From Tepidamorphaceae bacterium (GTDB lineage Bacteria > Pseudomonadota > Alphaproteobacteria > Rhizobiales > JAKSCL01), in the NCBI GenBank assembly GCA_028289445.1, contig JANQPO010000026.1, positions 1 through 64,000 on the forward strand: DNA of 64,000 nucleotides, given 5' to 3'. Position 1 is the first letter of the stretch. The number at the start of each line of letters is the position of its first letter. The notes below the pieces were generated by a model. It did no database searches. It was given only the letters and a program-made list of their open reading frames with translations, and had not been told where the DNA came from. The position numbers and the translations under genes are program-made. Shown in pieces: positions 42,017-51,634 of the stretch.

Positions 42017-43114
42017 ATGCGAGGGCTGACACGGCTCGCACAGCCCCTCCTGCTGGCGCTTGATCCGGAGCGCGCCCACGGTCTGGCGATCAGCGCGCTC
42101 AAGGCGGGGGCGCATCCGGTCGCCGACAACGCAGATGTACCGGCGCTTGCCACTGGTGCCTTTGGCCTCGCCTTTCGCAATCCGCTCGGCATGGCCGCCG
42201 GCTTCGACAAGAATGGGGAGGTTCCAGACGCCCTTTTGGCCACCGGATTCGGGTTCACCGAGGTCGGAAGCGTCACGCCGCATCCGCAATCGGGCAATCC
42301 GACGCCTAGAGTCTTCAGGCTGATGGATCGGCGCGCGGTCATTAACCGGCTCGGCTTCAACAATGATGGGCACGCGGCGGTTCTGGGTCGCCTGCGCCAT
42401 ACCCGCTTCAAGGGTATTGTCGGCATCAATGTCGGCGCTAACAAAGATTCGGCTGACCGTGTTCAAGACTATGCTAACGGCGTGCGGACGTTCGCACCCA
42501 TTGCCGACTATATCACCGTCAACATCTCCTCGCCCAACACGCCGGGCTTGCGCGATCTTCAGGATGGCGAGGACCTGGACCGATTGCTTGGCGCGGTCGC
42601 GGACGCGCGTGCCGCCACGATCGACAAGGCGAAAAAGTCGCTGCCCATCCTGCTGAAGGTGGCGCCGGACCTCGACGACGCGCAGATCGAGGCGATCGTG
42701 GCAGCAGCCAACGCGCACGGGGTCGACGGGCTGATCATATCGAACACGACAATCAATCGGGACGCGATTCACGGCCATCCGCTTGCCGGCGAAGCAGGAG
42801 GCCTTTCCGGGGCACCGTTGTTTCATCGCTCAACCGTTCAACTCGCCCGGTTCTATGAACAAATCGGCGGTACCCTTCCCCTCATCGGCGTCGGCGGCAT
42901 CACGTCCGGCGCGGATGCATGGGAGAAGATCAAAGCCGGCGCGACGCTCGTACAGCTTTACACCGGGCTGATCTACGGCGGCTTCGGTCTGGTCGAGGAT
43001 ATCTTGTCGACGCTCGTGCAGGCCGCCCGACGCGGCGGATATGAGCGGGTGCAGGACGCCGTTGGAACGGACGCTGCTGCCTGGGCTAGGCGGTCGCTGG
43101 AAGAACCCGATTGA
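42017..43114 (+). CDS. pyrD: Dihydroorotate dehydrogenase (quinone), class 2
   Basis: A 365-residue class 2 enzyme that oxidises dihydroorotate to orotate in pyrimidine synthesis, passing electrons to membrane quinone. The N-terminal helix region (P-L-L-L-A-L-D-P-E-R-A-H) is the membrane-docking extension of class 2. FMN and substrate motifs are intact: G-M-A-A-G-F-D-K-N-G, N-R-L-G-F-N-N-D-G, I-N-I-S-S-P-N-T-P-G-L-R with the catalytic Ser block, and G-V-G-G-I-T-S-G. Its last 29 bases overlap the convergent MATE gene. Confidence 0.97.
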   Translation: MRGLTRLAQPLLLALDPERAHGLAISALKAGAHPVADNADVPALATGAFGLAFRNPLGMAAGFDKNGEVPDALLATGFGFTEVGSVTPHPQSGNPTPRVFRLMDRRAVINRLGFNNDGHAAVLGRLRHTRFKGIVGINVGANKDSADRVQDYANGVRTFAPIADYITVNISSPNTPGLRDLQDGEDLDRLLGAVADARAATIDKAKKSLPILLKVAPDLDDAQIEAIVAAANAHGVDGLIISNTTINRDAIHGHPLAGEAGGLSGAPLFHRSTVQLARFYEQIGGTLPLIGVGGITSGADAWEKIKAGATLVQLYTGLIYGGFGLVEDILSTLVQAARRGGYERVQDAVGTDAAAWARRSLEEPD

Positions 43115-44471
43115 GGCGGACCGGATAACGCAGCGACAGCGTGATGCCCCGTATCCCAAGGAAGACGTTCATCGCGATCCATAGGCCGTCATTGCCGTAG
43201 GCCGGCATCAAGAACCACCACGCCGCGAGATAGACGATGAGCGAAAGCAGCATCATGTTGCGCATCTCGCTCGACCACGTGGCGCCGATGTAGACCCCAT
43301 CGAAGTGGTATGCGGCAAAGCCGACAAACGGTGCAATGGCCGCCCACAACAGATACTGCCGGGCTACCTCCCGGACTTCGGGGCTAGTGGTTATGACGTC
43401 GATCGCAAAACTACCCGCTATAAGAAAGACACATGACGCTATCACCGACATCACACCGCTCCACACAAAGGTGAGCCTGACAGCCCGCTGGAACGGGCGG
43501 CGCTGCCGCGCCCCAAGAGACTCGCCGACCATTTGCTCTGCCGCCGTCGCGAAACCGTCGAGGAAGTAACCGCCAATCAAAAGGAAATTCATCAACACAG
43601 TGTTGGCGGCGAGGATGAGATCGCTCTGCTTAGCGCTCTCGGCGGTGAAGAACGCGAAGGCGAAGATCAGCACGAATGATCGGATCATGATGTCGCGGTT
43701 GAGCGCCATCAGCGCGAGGAAGCGGGATCGGTTGAGAACGGATTCAAGGTTGGGCAAGCCCCCGCCGCCAAGCTGGCGCCAGACGAGCGCCAGGCCGACC
43801 ACGGCCGTCGCCACTTCGCCGATCACCGTTCCCCAGGCGACTCCTGTCACGCCCCAACCAAGACCCAGGACGAACCAAGCATTGAGTGCCATGTTGACAC
43901 CGTTCAAGAAAACCTGAAGGGCAAGACCGACACCGGCCCGACCTAAACCGATGAACCACCCCAAGATGGCGTAGTTTGCGAGCGCGAACGGCGCCGACAG
44001 AATGCGGATCGTGAAATAGATCCGCACGGCATCGTCGACCTGGTCGCTCGCTCCGACAAAGGCAAGGCTGATCTCCAGAACGGGGGATTGCAGGAGAACC
44101 AGGCAAATACCCGAAATGACGGCAATCATCAGTGCGCGCACCAGTGTCGCGCCGATTTCGACCCGATCTTTAGCGCCATGGGCCTGCGCCGTCAGACCGG
44201 TCGTCGCGGCGCGGAGAAAATTGAACGTGGTGAAAACGATATCGAAGATGATGGCGCCGACGCCGATCGCGCCGAGAAGCTGTGGTTGGCCAAGCTGACC
44301 GATAACCGTGATGTCGACCAGACCCAGAAGCGGTGTCGAGATGTAGGCGAGCGTCATCGGTACGGCGATGCCAATGACCCGTCGATGGCTCACAACAACG
44401 GTGCTGCCGGCTGGTGGATTGGGATGCGGCTCCTGAACGCGCATGGCGGGCTTAGTTAGCCCGCTCGCCAT
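43086..44471 (-). CDS. MATE-family efflux transporter
   Basis: About 461 residues with twelve membrane helices, from the ATG at 44471 (the frame is open to 44576). The DinF-like start R-V-I-G-I-A-V-P-M-T-L-A-Y-I-S-T-P-L-L-G-L-V-D and the second-half repeat are MATE features. These proteins export cationic drugs or metabolites in exchange for H+ or Na+. The neighbouring genes give no substrate clue. Confidence 0.94.
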   Translation of the reverse strand: MASGLTKPAMRVQEPHPNPPAGSTVVVSHRRVIGIAVPMTLAYISTPLLGLVDITVIGQLGQPQLLGAIGVGAIIFDIVFTTFNFLRAATTGLTAQAHGAKDRVEIGATLVRALMIAVISGICLVLLQSPVLEISLAFVGASDQVDDAVRIYFTIRILSAPFALANYAILGWFIGLGRAGVGLALQVFLNGVNMALNAWFVLGLGWGVTGVAWGTVIGEVATAVVGLALVWRQLGGGGLPNLESVLNRSRFLALMALNRDIMIRSFVLIFAFAFFTAESAKQSDLILAANTVLMNFLLIGGYFLDGFATAAEQMVGESLGARQRRPFQRAVRLTFVWSGVMSVIASCVFLIAGSFAIDVITTSPEVREVARQYLLWAAIAPFVGFAAYHFDGVYIGATWSSEMRNMMLLSLIVYLAAWWFLMPAYGNDGLWIAMNVFLGIRGITLSLRYPVRLNRVLPATA

Positions 44472-44652
44472 TGCAGCACAACGACCTTGCACCACGGTCT
44501 GTCGACGCACCGCTGAGCGAGAGTGACGCAGAAATAGCCCGTGAACGGTAAGGTTGTGGGTTTCAAAGTTATGCACGCATAGATTTAATATTTTTTCATT
44601 TTGCTGATATATCTACCTTTAGTTGTATTGATTGCCATAGCTGGATGAACCG

Positions 44653-45771
44653 ATGACTGACGTGCTGGATACCGCCGCCGCGTTGACCGACGCCATAGCC
44701 CTACCAATTTGGTTTTTGACCGTCGATCCCGACGATCAGTTTCGCTTTCGCCAAGTCAACGCGCTGGCGCAGGACGCATTTGGAATGCACTCGGCACGCC
44801 TAGTCGGGTTGCGGCCGGAAGAGTGTCTTCCCTCGCCGATGGCGGCCGCGCTGACGGAAAATTGCAGGACCTGCCTCAACAGGCGCGGCGTTCACAGCTA
44901 TGAAGCTGCAGTCAGCCGATCTGTCGGCAAGACCTGGTGGCAGGTGTCACTTTCACCGGTCTTTGACGGCGAGGACGCCGTCGGAGTCATCGGCATCTCA
45001 CTGGAGATTACCGCGCGAAAGGCCCATGATCGGAGGTCGGAGAAATCTTTCGAGGATCTCAACAAGCTGAACCGTGAACTGTGTGTTTTCACCGCGATGG
45101 CGGCGCATGATTTGCGCAGCCCGTTGCGCAAGATCGGTGTCATGACCGATATGATCGCCGCTAGTCTGGAACGCTCGCAAAACGAGGAAATCGGGCTCGT
45201 TCACACCTGTAAGGAGGTTGTCTCAAAGGCACTGGTGCAGCTCGACGATGTCTTATCGTACGCGCGCGCTCTTACACTGGAGCGCACGCCTGCGACTACG
45301 GTCGATTTCGGCGAAATGTGCAGAGAACTGATCGTGCTGCTCGATCCCGAAAGGCGACTGAAGTTCTACTATCCCGAGGCGACGATAGAGGTCGAGTCCG
45401 TCCTCCTTCAAGTCGTGCTGCGCAATCTGATCGACAATGCCGTCAAATTCGCGCGCCACGAGGTGCACCTGACCGTCGATTCGGATCTTCTGTCTGATGA
45501 CCACCTGGCCTTCACGATCGCCGATGATGGAGCCGGATTCTCCGATCCCAGCCAGGTTATCGGTCAGGCGCCTCGTATCGAGATGGCATCGAAGACCAGC
45601 GGATTTGGACTGGCTGCCGTGAGTCATTTGGTCGAGTCGCGGGGTGGTGGCATTTGGATCAAAGAGCCGCGCTTCAGCACTGGAGCAACGCTGAAGTGGA
45701 CCCTGGAAGGTCGGTTCGTTCAAACCACGGCAGACTCAGAGCATCCGGAGCTTCAGCGGGCCGCGTCCTAG
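44653..45771 (+). CDS. PAS-domain sensor histidine kinase
   Basis: A 372-residue soluble kinase. Residues about 8-125 form a PAS domain; His152 in A-A-H-D-L-R-S-P-L is the phosphorylation site; the ATPase boxes are L-I-D-N-A-V-K-F-A, D-D-G-A-G-F and G-F-G-L-A-A-V-S-H-L. No membrane segment is visible and no response regulator adjoins, so it is an orphan kinase that likely senses an internal or light/redox signal. The 76-bp AT-rich gap upstream is shared with the MATE promoter. Confidence 0.92.
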   Translation: MTDVLDTAAALTDAIALPIWFLTVDPDDQFRFRQVNALAQDAFGMHSARLVGLRPEECLPSPMAAALTENCRTCLNRRGVHSYEAAVSRSVGKTWWQVSLSPVFDGEDAVGVIGISLEITARKAHDRRSEKSFEDLNKLNRELCVFTAMAAHDLRSPLRKIGVMTDMIAASLERSQNEEIGLVHTCKEVVSKALVQLDDVLSYARALTLERTPATTVDFGEMCRELIVLLDPERRLKFYYPEATIEVESVLLQVVLRNLIDNAVKFARHEVHLTVDSDLLSDDHLAFTIADDGAGFSDPSQVIGQAPRIEMASKTSGFGLAAVSHLVESRGGGIWIKEPRFSTGATLKWTLEGRFVQTTADSEHPELQRAAS

Positions 45772-45846
45772 GGCCTCAAAGCCCTTTCGAGCCCAACATG
45801 CCATTAACGGGTCGAAAAGGCTGACCGCGCCCTATATGACGGCGAC

Positions 45847-46749
45847 ATGCCCCTGCCTGTCGTCCATCATCCAGCCTATGTCGCCGACTTGCCGGCCGAG
45901 CACCGCTTCCCGATGGCTAAGTTCGGACGGCTCGCGGAGGTCTTGTTAGCCGACGGCCTCGTCGAGGCAGAAGGATTCCATGTTCCCGCCGAGGCGCCCC
46001 GCGCCTGGCTCACCCTGACGCACGATCCGGTCTATGTGGACGCCGTGCTTTCAGCAACGGTGCCCGATCGGATCAGCCGCGAGATCGGCCTGCCGGTGGA
46101 TGCGTCCGTCGCACGCCGCGCCTGTGCCGCAACTGCCGGCACCGTGCTGACCGCAACCTTGGCGCTCGATAACGGGATTGCCTGCAACACGGCCGGCGGC
46201 AGCCATCATGCCCGCCACGATCAGGGCGCGGGATTCTGCGTCTTCAACGACGTCGCCGTGGCCACGAAGGTCCTGCGCGCCGACGGCTTTCGTGGATCAG
46301 TCCTCATTGTCGACTGCGACGTCCATCAAGGCGACGGCACCGCCGACATTTTCCAGGACGACGACAGCGTCTTCACGTTTTCGCTTCATGGCGAGAAGAA
46401 CTATCCCGTCCGCAAACGAACGAGCGATCTCGACATCGCACTGCCCGACGGTGTTGGCGACGATGCCTATCTCAACCGCCTTAGCGCCGAATTGCTGCCA
46501 CTTCTGGACGGGTTCCGGCCGGGCTTGGTGTTCTACAATGCCGGCATCGATCCACATGAGGAGGATCGCCTGGGTCGCTTGTCCCTTACCGATGACGGCC
46601 TCGCCGCGCGTGACCGTCTCGTGATCGGTGAGGCGCGCCGGCGCGACATACCCGTCGCGGGCGTTATCGGCGGGGGTTACATGACGGACATCGACCGCCT
46701 GGCGCGACGCCACAGCATTGTGCACCGCGTGGCGTCAGAATTTGCCTAG
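45847..46749 (+). CDS. Histone deacetylase-family amidohydrolase
   Basis: A 300-residue class of arginase/deacetylase fold. The catalytic His pair is in S-H-H-A-R, the zinc ligands Asp and His in [11 protein letters not shown], and the third ligand Asp in [11 protein letters not shown]. Bacterial members remove acetyl groups from polyamines, protein lysines or acetoin-linked targets. The two genes around it face towards or away from it and give no pathway clue. Confidence 0.93.
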   Translation: MPLPVVHHPAYVADLPAEHRFPMAKFGRLAEVLLADGLVEAEGFHVPAEAPRAWLTLTHDPVYVDAVLSATVPDRISREIGLPVDASVARRACAATAGTVLTATLALDNGIACNTAGGSHHARHDQGAGFCVFNDVAVATKVLRADGFRGSVLIVDCDVHQGDGTADIFQDDDSVFTFSLHGEKNYPVRKRTSDLDIALPDGVGDDAYLNRLSAELLPLLDGFRPGLVFYNAGIDPHEEDRLGRLSLTDDGLAARDRLVIGEARRRDIPVAGVIGGGYMTDIDRLARRHSIVHRVASEFA

Positions 46750-46755
46750 CTAGGG

Positions 46756-47169
46756 TCAGGACCCTAACAGGCCGAGCACGATGCCCTGGATCAAGAGCAC
46801 GCCTAGCCAATGGGCACCGTCGATTGCCGTCAGCAATCGCTTGGCGCCCTGAAACGCATGATTGACCGCCAGCGTCGTGACCACGAAACCGAGCCAGATG
46901 AAGAAGGCTGAGATGGTCGCATTGCGCACGGTCATCGACTTGTCGCCGAGATGCGCCACGACGCCCGCAAGCATGACGGCCATGATGAGCTGGCAGACAA
47001 ACGCGACGATGTAGGGCACGGCGCTCATATTTGCCTTGATCTCGTCTTCCGTTTTACCGACCGCCGCCATCCAAGGCTTCGCCAAGAGCATGTAGTAGAC
47101 CGCACCGAACAGGTAACCGGCGACCGCAGCGGCCAGAATTCCAAGTGTGTTCACGCCCGCGAAAGTCAT
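46756..47169 (-). CDS. DUF1761-family membrane protein
   Basis: A 137-residue protein with four membrane helices and the DUF1761 pattern G-Y-L-F-G-A-V-Y-Y-M near the start. Function unknown. It is convergent with the deacetylase-like gene by six bases and follows dcd with a 9-bp gap. Confidence 0.88.
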   Translation of the reverse strand: MTFAGVNTLGILAAAVAGYLFGAVYYMLLAKPWMAAVGKTEDEIKANMSAVPYIVAFVCQLIMAVMLAGVVAHLGDKSMTVRNATISAFFIWLGFVVTTLAVNHAFQGAKRLLTAIDGAHWLGVLLIQGIVLGLLGS

Positions 47170-47178
47170 GCCCGTCCC

Positions 47179-48270
47179 CTATGCCGCCGGTTTGAAGTGC
47201 TTCGAGAGCTTCAGGCCCTGCGCCTGATAGTGCGACCCGATATCGCTGCCGTAGAGCAGACCGGGCGGCTCCGAGAGACGTTCATAAACCAGCCGGCCAA
47301 CCGTCTGCCCGTCCTCCAGGATGAAGGGAACCTCACGGCTCCTCACTTCGAGGACAGCGCGGCTCCCTGCCCCACCGGCGCTTGAGTGACCGAAACCTGG
47401 GTCAAAGAAGCCGGCGTAGTGAACGCGGAATTCGCCGACCAGCGGATCGAAGGGCGTCATCTCCGCCGCGTGATCGGGCGGCACGTGAACGGCTTCCTTG
47501 GACGCCAGGATGTAGAACTGGTCGGGATCGAGGATCAGGCTGCCATCAGCGCTGGCGGCGATCGCGTCCCAGAAGTCCGCCACGTCATAGGCCGCCTTTC
47601 TTTCCACGTCGATGACACCGGTGTGGCGGCGGGCGCGATAGCCGACCAGACCGCCTGGCCCGGCGCCGGCCAGATCGACGCTGACGGAGATGCCGTTGTG
47701 AATGACCGGCTCCGACGATGCCACCAGGGTCGCGGCGCGATGAAGGTCCAATGTTTCAGCGTCGTTCAACTTGGCGGAACCGCGCCGAAAGCGGATTTGC
47801 GACAAACGCGTGCCACGCCGCACAAGAACAGGGAACGTTCTGGGGCTAATCTCGGCAAACAGCGGACCATGGTATCCGGCGGGAACCGTGTCGAACGCAC
47901 CGATGCCGTCGGCGATCACACGGGTGAAGATATCAAGTCGACCCGTTGAACTTTTCGGATTGGCGACGGCTGAGACATCGTCCGGCAACGCCAGGCGCTC
48001 CATCAGCGGAACGATGTAGACGCAACCCGTTTCCAGAACGGCACCGTCGGTCAGATCGAATGCGTGCAATGCCAGGCGATCGACCCGATCTTGGACCGCC
48101 ATACCGCGCCCCGGCAGGAAGCTGGCGCGCACGCGATAGGCCCTTGATCCAAGTCGGAGATCGAGACTCGAGGGCTGAACCTGATCCTCGGCGAACGGGT
48201 CGTCGGCCGCGATGGCGTCTTGATCGATCAGCACGTTGATCGCTTGTGATGGAAAGACGCCTGATCCCAT
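47179..48270 (-). CDS. dcd: dCTP deaminase, two-domain form
   Basis: A 363-residue protein that deaminates dCTP to dUTP. It is twice the length of the E. coli enzyme, being the alphaproteobacterial form in which two dUTPase-fold halves are fused. The first half has Q-P-S-S-L-D-L-R-L-G and P-K-S-S-T-G-R-L-D; the second has S-V-D-L and G-H-S. DUF1761 follows closely on the same strand. It is divergent from metZ. Confidence 0.93.
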   Translation of the reverse strand: MGSGVFPSQAINVLIDQDAIAADDPFAEDQVQPSSLDLRLGSRAYRVRASFLPGRGMAVQDRVDRLALHAFDLTDGAVLETGCVYIVPLMERLALPDDVSAVANPKSSTGRLDIFTRVIADGIGAFDTVPAGYHGPLFAEISPRTFPVLVRRGTRLSQIRFRRGSAKLNDAETLDLHRAATLVASSEPVIHNGISVSVDLAGAGPGGLVGYRARRHTGVIDVERKAAYDVADFWDAIAASADGSLILDPDQFYILASKEAVHVPPDHAAEMTPFDPLVGEFRVHYAGFFDPGFGHSSAGGAGSRAVLEVRSREVPFILEDGQTVGRLVYERLSEPPGLLYGSDIGSHYQAQGLKLSKHFKPAA

Positions 48271-48358
48271 GAGTGTCGTGTCCCTGCCGCCGGTTTGACG
48301 GCGATCTAACCCAAACCGGGCTTGACGCCAAGCGTTGGAGGCGGCATGACAGGGGATA

Positions 48359-48420
48359 CGTGGCGGATTTGAGCCGGCCGGCTTGCAGCCACGATAAACA
48401 TGTCGCTAAAAGGCCGGGGC
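48359..48420 (+). promoter_or_regulatory. SAM-II riboswitch
   Basis: P1 is formed by CGTGGC (48359-48364) and GCCACG (48388-48393). The loop contains GATTTGAG...CTTGCA, and the downstream strand reads GATAAACATGTCGCTAAAA, both matching the SAM-II consensus. Loop bases CCGGCC (48374-48379) pair with GGCCGG (48412-48417) to make the required pseudoknot. SAM binding should stabilise this fold and lower metZ expression. The metZ start is 72 bases downstream, with an intrinsic terminator between. Confidence 0.93.
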
Positions 48421-48446
48421 TGAAATTGAAAATGTCGATTTCGCGC

Positions 48447-48472
48447 ACCCGGTCGTCCAGATCGGGTTTTTT
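48447..48472 (+). terminator. Rho-independent terminator in the metZ leader
   Basis: ACCCGGTC (48447-48454) pairs with GATCGGGT (48460-48467), with one G-U pair, around a 5-base loop, followed by T to 48472. It lies between the SAM-II riboswitch and metZ, so the control is probably transcription attenuation. Confidence 0.8.
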
Positions 48473-48491
48473 GTTGCGAAAGGACGACCAT

Positions 48492-49685
48492 ATGAAACCG
48501 CCGCAAACGAGTCCTCACTGGACCATCGATACGACGCTTGTCCATGGCGGCACGCTGCGCAGCCAGTTCGGCGAGACGTCAGAGGCGATCTTCACAAATT
48601 CCGGCTTCGTCTATGACAGCGCCGAACAGGCAGAGGCGCGTTTCAAGGACGAGGAAGAGGGCTTCATCTATAGCCGCTTTTCCAACCCGACAGTGGCTAT
48701 GTTCGAACAGCGCATGGCGGCCTTGGAAGGCGCCGAGGCGGCCCGCGCCACGGCGTCCGGCATGGGCGCTGTCCATGCCGCGCTGATCTCACAGGTAACT
48801 TCGGGCGATCATGTTGTTGCAGGTCGGGCGCTCTTCGGCTCGTGCCGCTGGATCGTCGAGCAGTTGATGCCGCGCTATGGGGTTGCGACGACCCTGGTCG
48901 ACGGCACGAACATGGACGAATGGAAGGCGGCGATCCGGCCGGAAACCAAGGTTTTGTTCCTAGAATCGCCAACCAATCCGGCACTCAGCCTCATCGATAT
49001 AGAGGCGGTTGCGGCTGTTGCGAAGGAGGCAGGTGCCTGTCTGGTCGTTGACAACGTCTTCGCCACACCGCTCGGCCAGAAGCCGCTGGAGCTTGGCGCC
49101 GATGTCGTCGTTTATTCGGCAACCAAGCATATCGACGGTCAGGGCCGATGTCTGGGCGGCATTATCCTGGCCTCGAACGCCTTCATTGAGGAATACGTCC
49201 ACGACTTCCTGCGCCACACCGGCCCCGCCATGTCGCCATTCAACGCGTGGGTGATGCTGAAAGGGCTGGAAACCTTGACGCTGCGCGTGCCCCATCAGTG
49301 CGCCACAGCAGCAACCGTTGCCGATGCGCTGGTTGAACGCGACAAGATCACCCGTGTCATTTATCCGGGCCGGGACGATCACCCTGAGGCAGCGATCGCC
49401 AGAAAGCAGATGTCTCTCGGTGGAACACTAGTCGGCTTCGAGGTCGACGGCGGCAAGGCCGGCGCATTCCGATTCTCCAATGCGCTGCAACTTGTCAGGA
49501 TTTCCAACAATCTAGGCGACTCGAGGTCGCTGCTGACCCATCCAGCCACCACGACGCACCACAAACTGCATGAGCGGGAGAAAGACAAACTTGGGATAAC
49601 CCCCGGTTTCGTAAGGCTTTCCGTCGGACTGGAGTCCGCCGCCGACATCATCGCCGACATTGATCGCGCCCTTGCCGCAGTTTAA
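48492..49685 (+). CDS. metZ: O-succinylhomoserine sulfhydrylase
   Basis: A 397-residue PLP enzyme of the Cys/Met metabolism family that makes homocysteine from O-succinylhomoserine (or the acetyl ester) and sulfide. The PLP Lys is in Y-S-A-T-K-H-I-D-G near residue 213; Y-S-R-F-S-N-P-T and A-T-A-S-G-M-G-A-V provide cofactor contacts. The ATG at 48492 is the first conserved start; a 73-codon extension runs through the riboswitch and is not real. The SAM-II element confirms a methionine-pathway role. Confidence 0.95.
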   Translation: MKPPQTSPHWTIDTTLVHGGTLRSQFGETSEAIFTNSGFVYDSAEQAEARFKDEEEGFIYSRFSNPTVAMFEQRMAALEGAEAARATASGMGAVHAALISQVTSGDHVVAGRALFGSCRWIVEQLMPRYGVATTLVDGTNMDEWKAAIRPETKVLFLESPTNPALSLIDIEAVAAVAKEAGACLVVDNVFATPLGQKPLELGADVVVYSATKHIDGQGRCLGGIILASNAFIEEYVHDFLRHTGPAMSPFNAWVMLKGLETLTLRVPHQCATAATVADALVERDKITRVIYPGRDDHPEAAIARKQMSLGGTLVGFEVDGGKAGAFRFSNALQLVRISNNLGDSRSLLTHPATTTHHKLHEREKDKLGITPGFVRLSVGLESAADIIADIDRALAAV

Positions 49686-49712
49686 ATAGGAGGCCACGCG
49701 GCGCTGTCGGGG

Positions 49713-50114
49713 GTGATATCGATGTATCGCAAAGTCACCGAGGGCATTCAGGTCACTGTCGAACCGTTCTTCATGGACGAAGAGTCCGATCCGGATCGTG
49801 GCTACTATTTCTGGGCCTATACCATCGAGATACTCAACTTGAGCGCCGACACCGTGCAATTGCGGACCCGCCATTGGGAGATAGTCGCCGATGACGGCCA
49901 GGCGCAAGTGGTCGAAGGCCAGGGCGTGGTCGGCGAGGAACCCGTCTTGGCGCCCGGCGAGGCGTTCGAATACACCAGCGGCGCGCCGCTGCCGACCCCC
50001 TCCGGCCTAATGCGTGGAACCTACCGGATGGAAGATGCGGACGGTCGCGGCTTCGATGTCCAGATCCCGGCTTTCTCTCTGGACAGCCCACACGCCACCC
50101 GCGCGATGAACTGA
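49713..50114 (+). CDS. apaG: ApaG protein
   Basis: A 133-residue ApaG protein, an immunoglobulin-like beta fold. I-Q-V-T-V-E-P-F-F, the Y-Y-F-W-A-Y-T-I-E-I segment, W-E-I-V-A-D-D-G and the G-x-G-V-V-G-E-E-P loop are the conserved core. It has been associated with cobalt/magnesium tolerance and with nucleotide metabolism in other bacteria; mechanism unclear. The start may be GTG 49713 or ATG 49722. It lies 27 bp after metZ and three bases before trkH. Confidence 0.95.
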   Translation: MISMYRKVTEGIQVTVEPFFMDEESDPDRGYYFWAYTIEILNLSADTVQLRTRHWEIVADDGQAQVVEGQGVVGEEPVLAPGEAFEYTSGAPLPTPSGLMRGTYRMEDADGRGFDVQIPAFSLDSPHATRAMN

Positions 50115-50117
50115 TCT

Positions 50118-51623
50118 GTGGCCGCCACTGATACAACGCCCGTTAGCGTAACGCCGCGCCAGGTCCGGCCGCGCCTGATCGATCTCGGACCGATCCTCCA
50201 GGTTGTCGGATTGCTGCTGTCGACGCTCGGCTGTGCCATGATGGTGCCGGCGATCGTCGACCTGGCGCTCGGTTCCGGCGACTGGATCGTGTTCGTGTCA
50301 TCGTCCCTCGTCACCCTCTTCATCGGCGTGTCGATGTGGGCAACCTCGCGTGGTGCCGATCCGCGGCTTTCGGTGCGCCAGGCGTTCATTCTGACGACGA
50401 TCTCGTGGGTCGCGCTAGCCCTGTTCGGATCGTTCCCGCTCTATTGGTCGGAAATCGACCTTTCGTTCACCGACGCGTTCTTTGAATCGATGTCGGGGCT
50501 GACGACGACCGGTTCGACCGTCATCGTCGGGCTCGATCTGGCACCGCCCGGCCTGCTCCTGTGGCGCGGTATCCTGCAATGGCTGGGCGGCCTCGGCATC
50601 ATCGTCATGGCGATTGCCGTGCTGCCGATGTTGCAGGTCGGCGGCATGCAACTCTTCAAGGTCGAGGCCTTCGACACCTCGGAGAAGATCCTGCCGCGCG
50701 CGACGCAGATCTCGGGAAATCTGACCCTTCTCTATGTCGTGTTCACAGCACTTTGCATCATCGCCTACGACCTTGCCGGCATGCAGTTCCTCGACGCCGT
50801 CGTTCATGGCATGACGACGATCGCGACGGGCGGCTACTCCACCCATGACGCCTCGATCGGCTACTACGAAAGCGTCCCCATCGAGATCATCTCGGTCATT
50901 TTCATGATTGCCGGCAGCCTGCCCTTCATTCTCTATCTGAAGATGATCGCCGGCAATCCGCGCGCGCTCGCGCTCGATATGCAAGTGCGCGTCTTCCTGG
51001 TGACGCTTGTAATTCTGGTCCTCATGGCGGCCGGCTCGAACGTCATGCTCAATGATGCCACCCCCGCCGAGGCGCTGCGCCATTCCCTTTTCAATATGAC
51101 ATCGACGATGACGGGAACGGGTTACAGTTCGACCGACCACAACGCCTGGGGGCAGTTCTCCATCGGCATCTTCTTCGTCGCGATGTTCGTGGGCGGCTGT
51201 GCCGGCTCAACCTCTTGCGGCATCAAGATCTTTCGGTTGCAAGTGGTGTTTGAGAATGTTCGCCAGCATCTTAAGCGCATTCTTTACCCGAACGGTATCT
51301 TCCCGAAGCTCTACAACGGCAAGACGTTGTCCGACAGCGTTGTCGCCGCTGTCATGACGTTTCTGTTTCTCTACTTCGTCTCCGTCATCGTACTGGCGGC
51401 GCTGTTGTCGATGACCGGGCTCGATCCGCTGACGGCGTTTTCGGGTGCGGCAACCGCGATTTCCAATGTCGGCCCAGGCGCCGGTCCGATCATCGGTCCG
51501 GCCGGCACGTTCGCCAGCCTGTCCGACACGGCGAAATGGCTGCTCGCGTTCGGCATGTTGCTCGGCCGGCTCGAACTCCTGACCGTCCTCGTCATGTTCA
51601 TGCCGAGCTTCTGGCGTCGTTAA
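50118..51623 (+). CDS. trkH: TrkH-family potassium uptake protein
   Basis: A 501-residue protein from a GTG start, with four channel-type repeats. Filter-like segments are S-G-L-T-T-T-G-S-T, T-T-I-A-T-G-G-Y-S, T-S-T-M-T-G-T-G-Y-S and S-N-V-G-P-G-A-G. It takes up K+ together with the NAD-binding TrkA protein, which is not in the window. It is convergent with the RND permease gene with an 11-bp gap. Confidence 0.95.
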   Translation: MAATDTTPVSVTPRQVRPRLIDLGPILQVVGLLLSTLGCAMMVPAIVDLALGSGDWIVFVSSSLVTLFIGVSMWATSRGADPRLSVRQAFILTTISWVALALFGSFPLYWSEIDLSFTDAFFESMSGLTTTGSTVIVGLDLAPPGLLLWRGILQWLGGLGIIVMAIAVLPMLQVGGMQLFKVEAFDTSEKILPRATQISGNLTLLYVVFTALCIIAYDLAGMQFLDAVVHGMTTIATGGYSTHDASIGYYESVPIEIISVIFMIAGSLPFILYLKMIAGNPRALALDMQVRVFLVTLVILVLMAAGSNVMLNDATPAEALRHSLFNMTSTMTGTGYSSTDHNAWGQFSIGIFFVAMFVGGCAGSTSCGIKIFRLQVVFENVRQHLKRILYPNGIFPKLYNGKTLSDSVVAAVMTFLFLYFVSVIVLAALLSMTGLDPLTAFSGAATAISNVGPGAGPIIGPAGTFASLSDTAKWLLAFGMLLGRLELLTVLVMFMPSFWRR

Positions 51624-51634
51624 GAGACCGAGGT

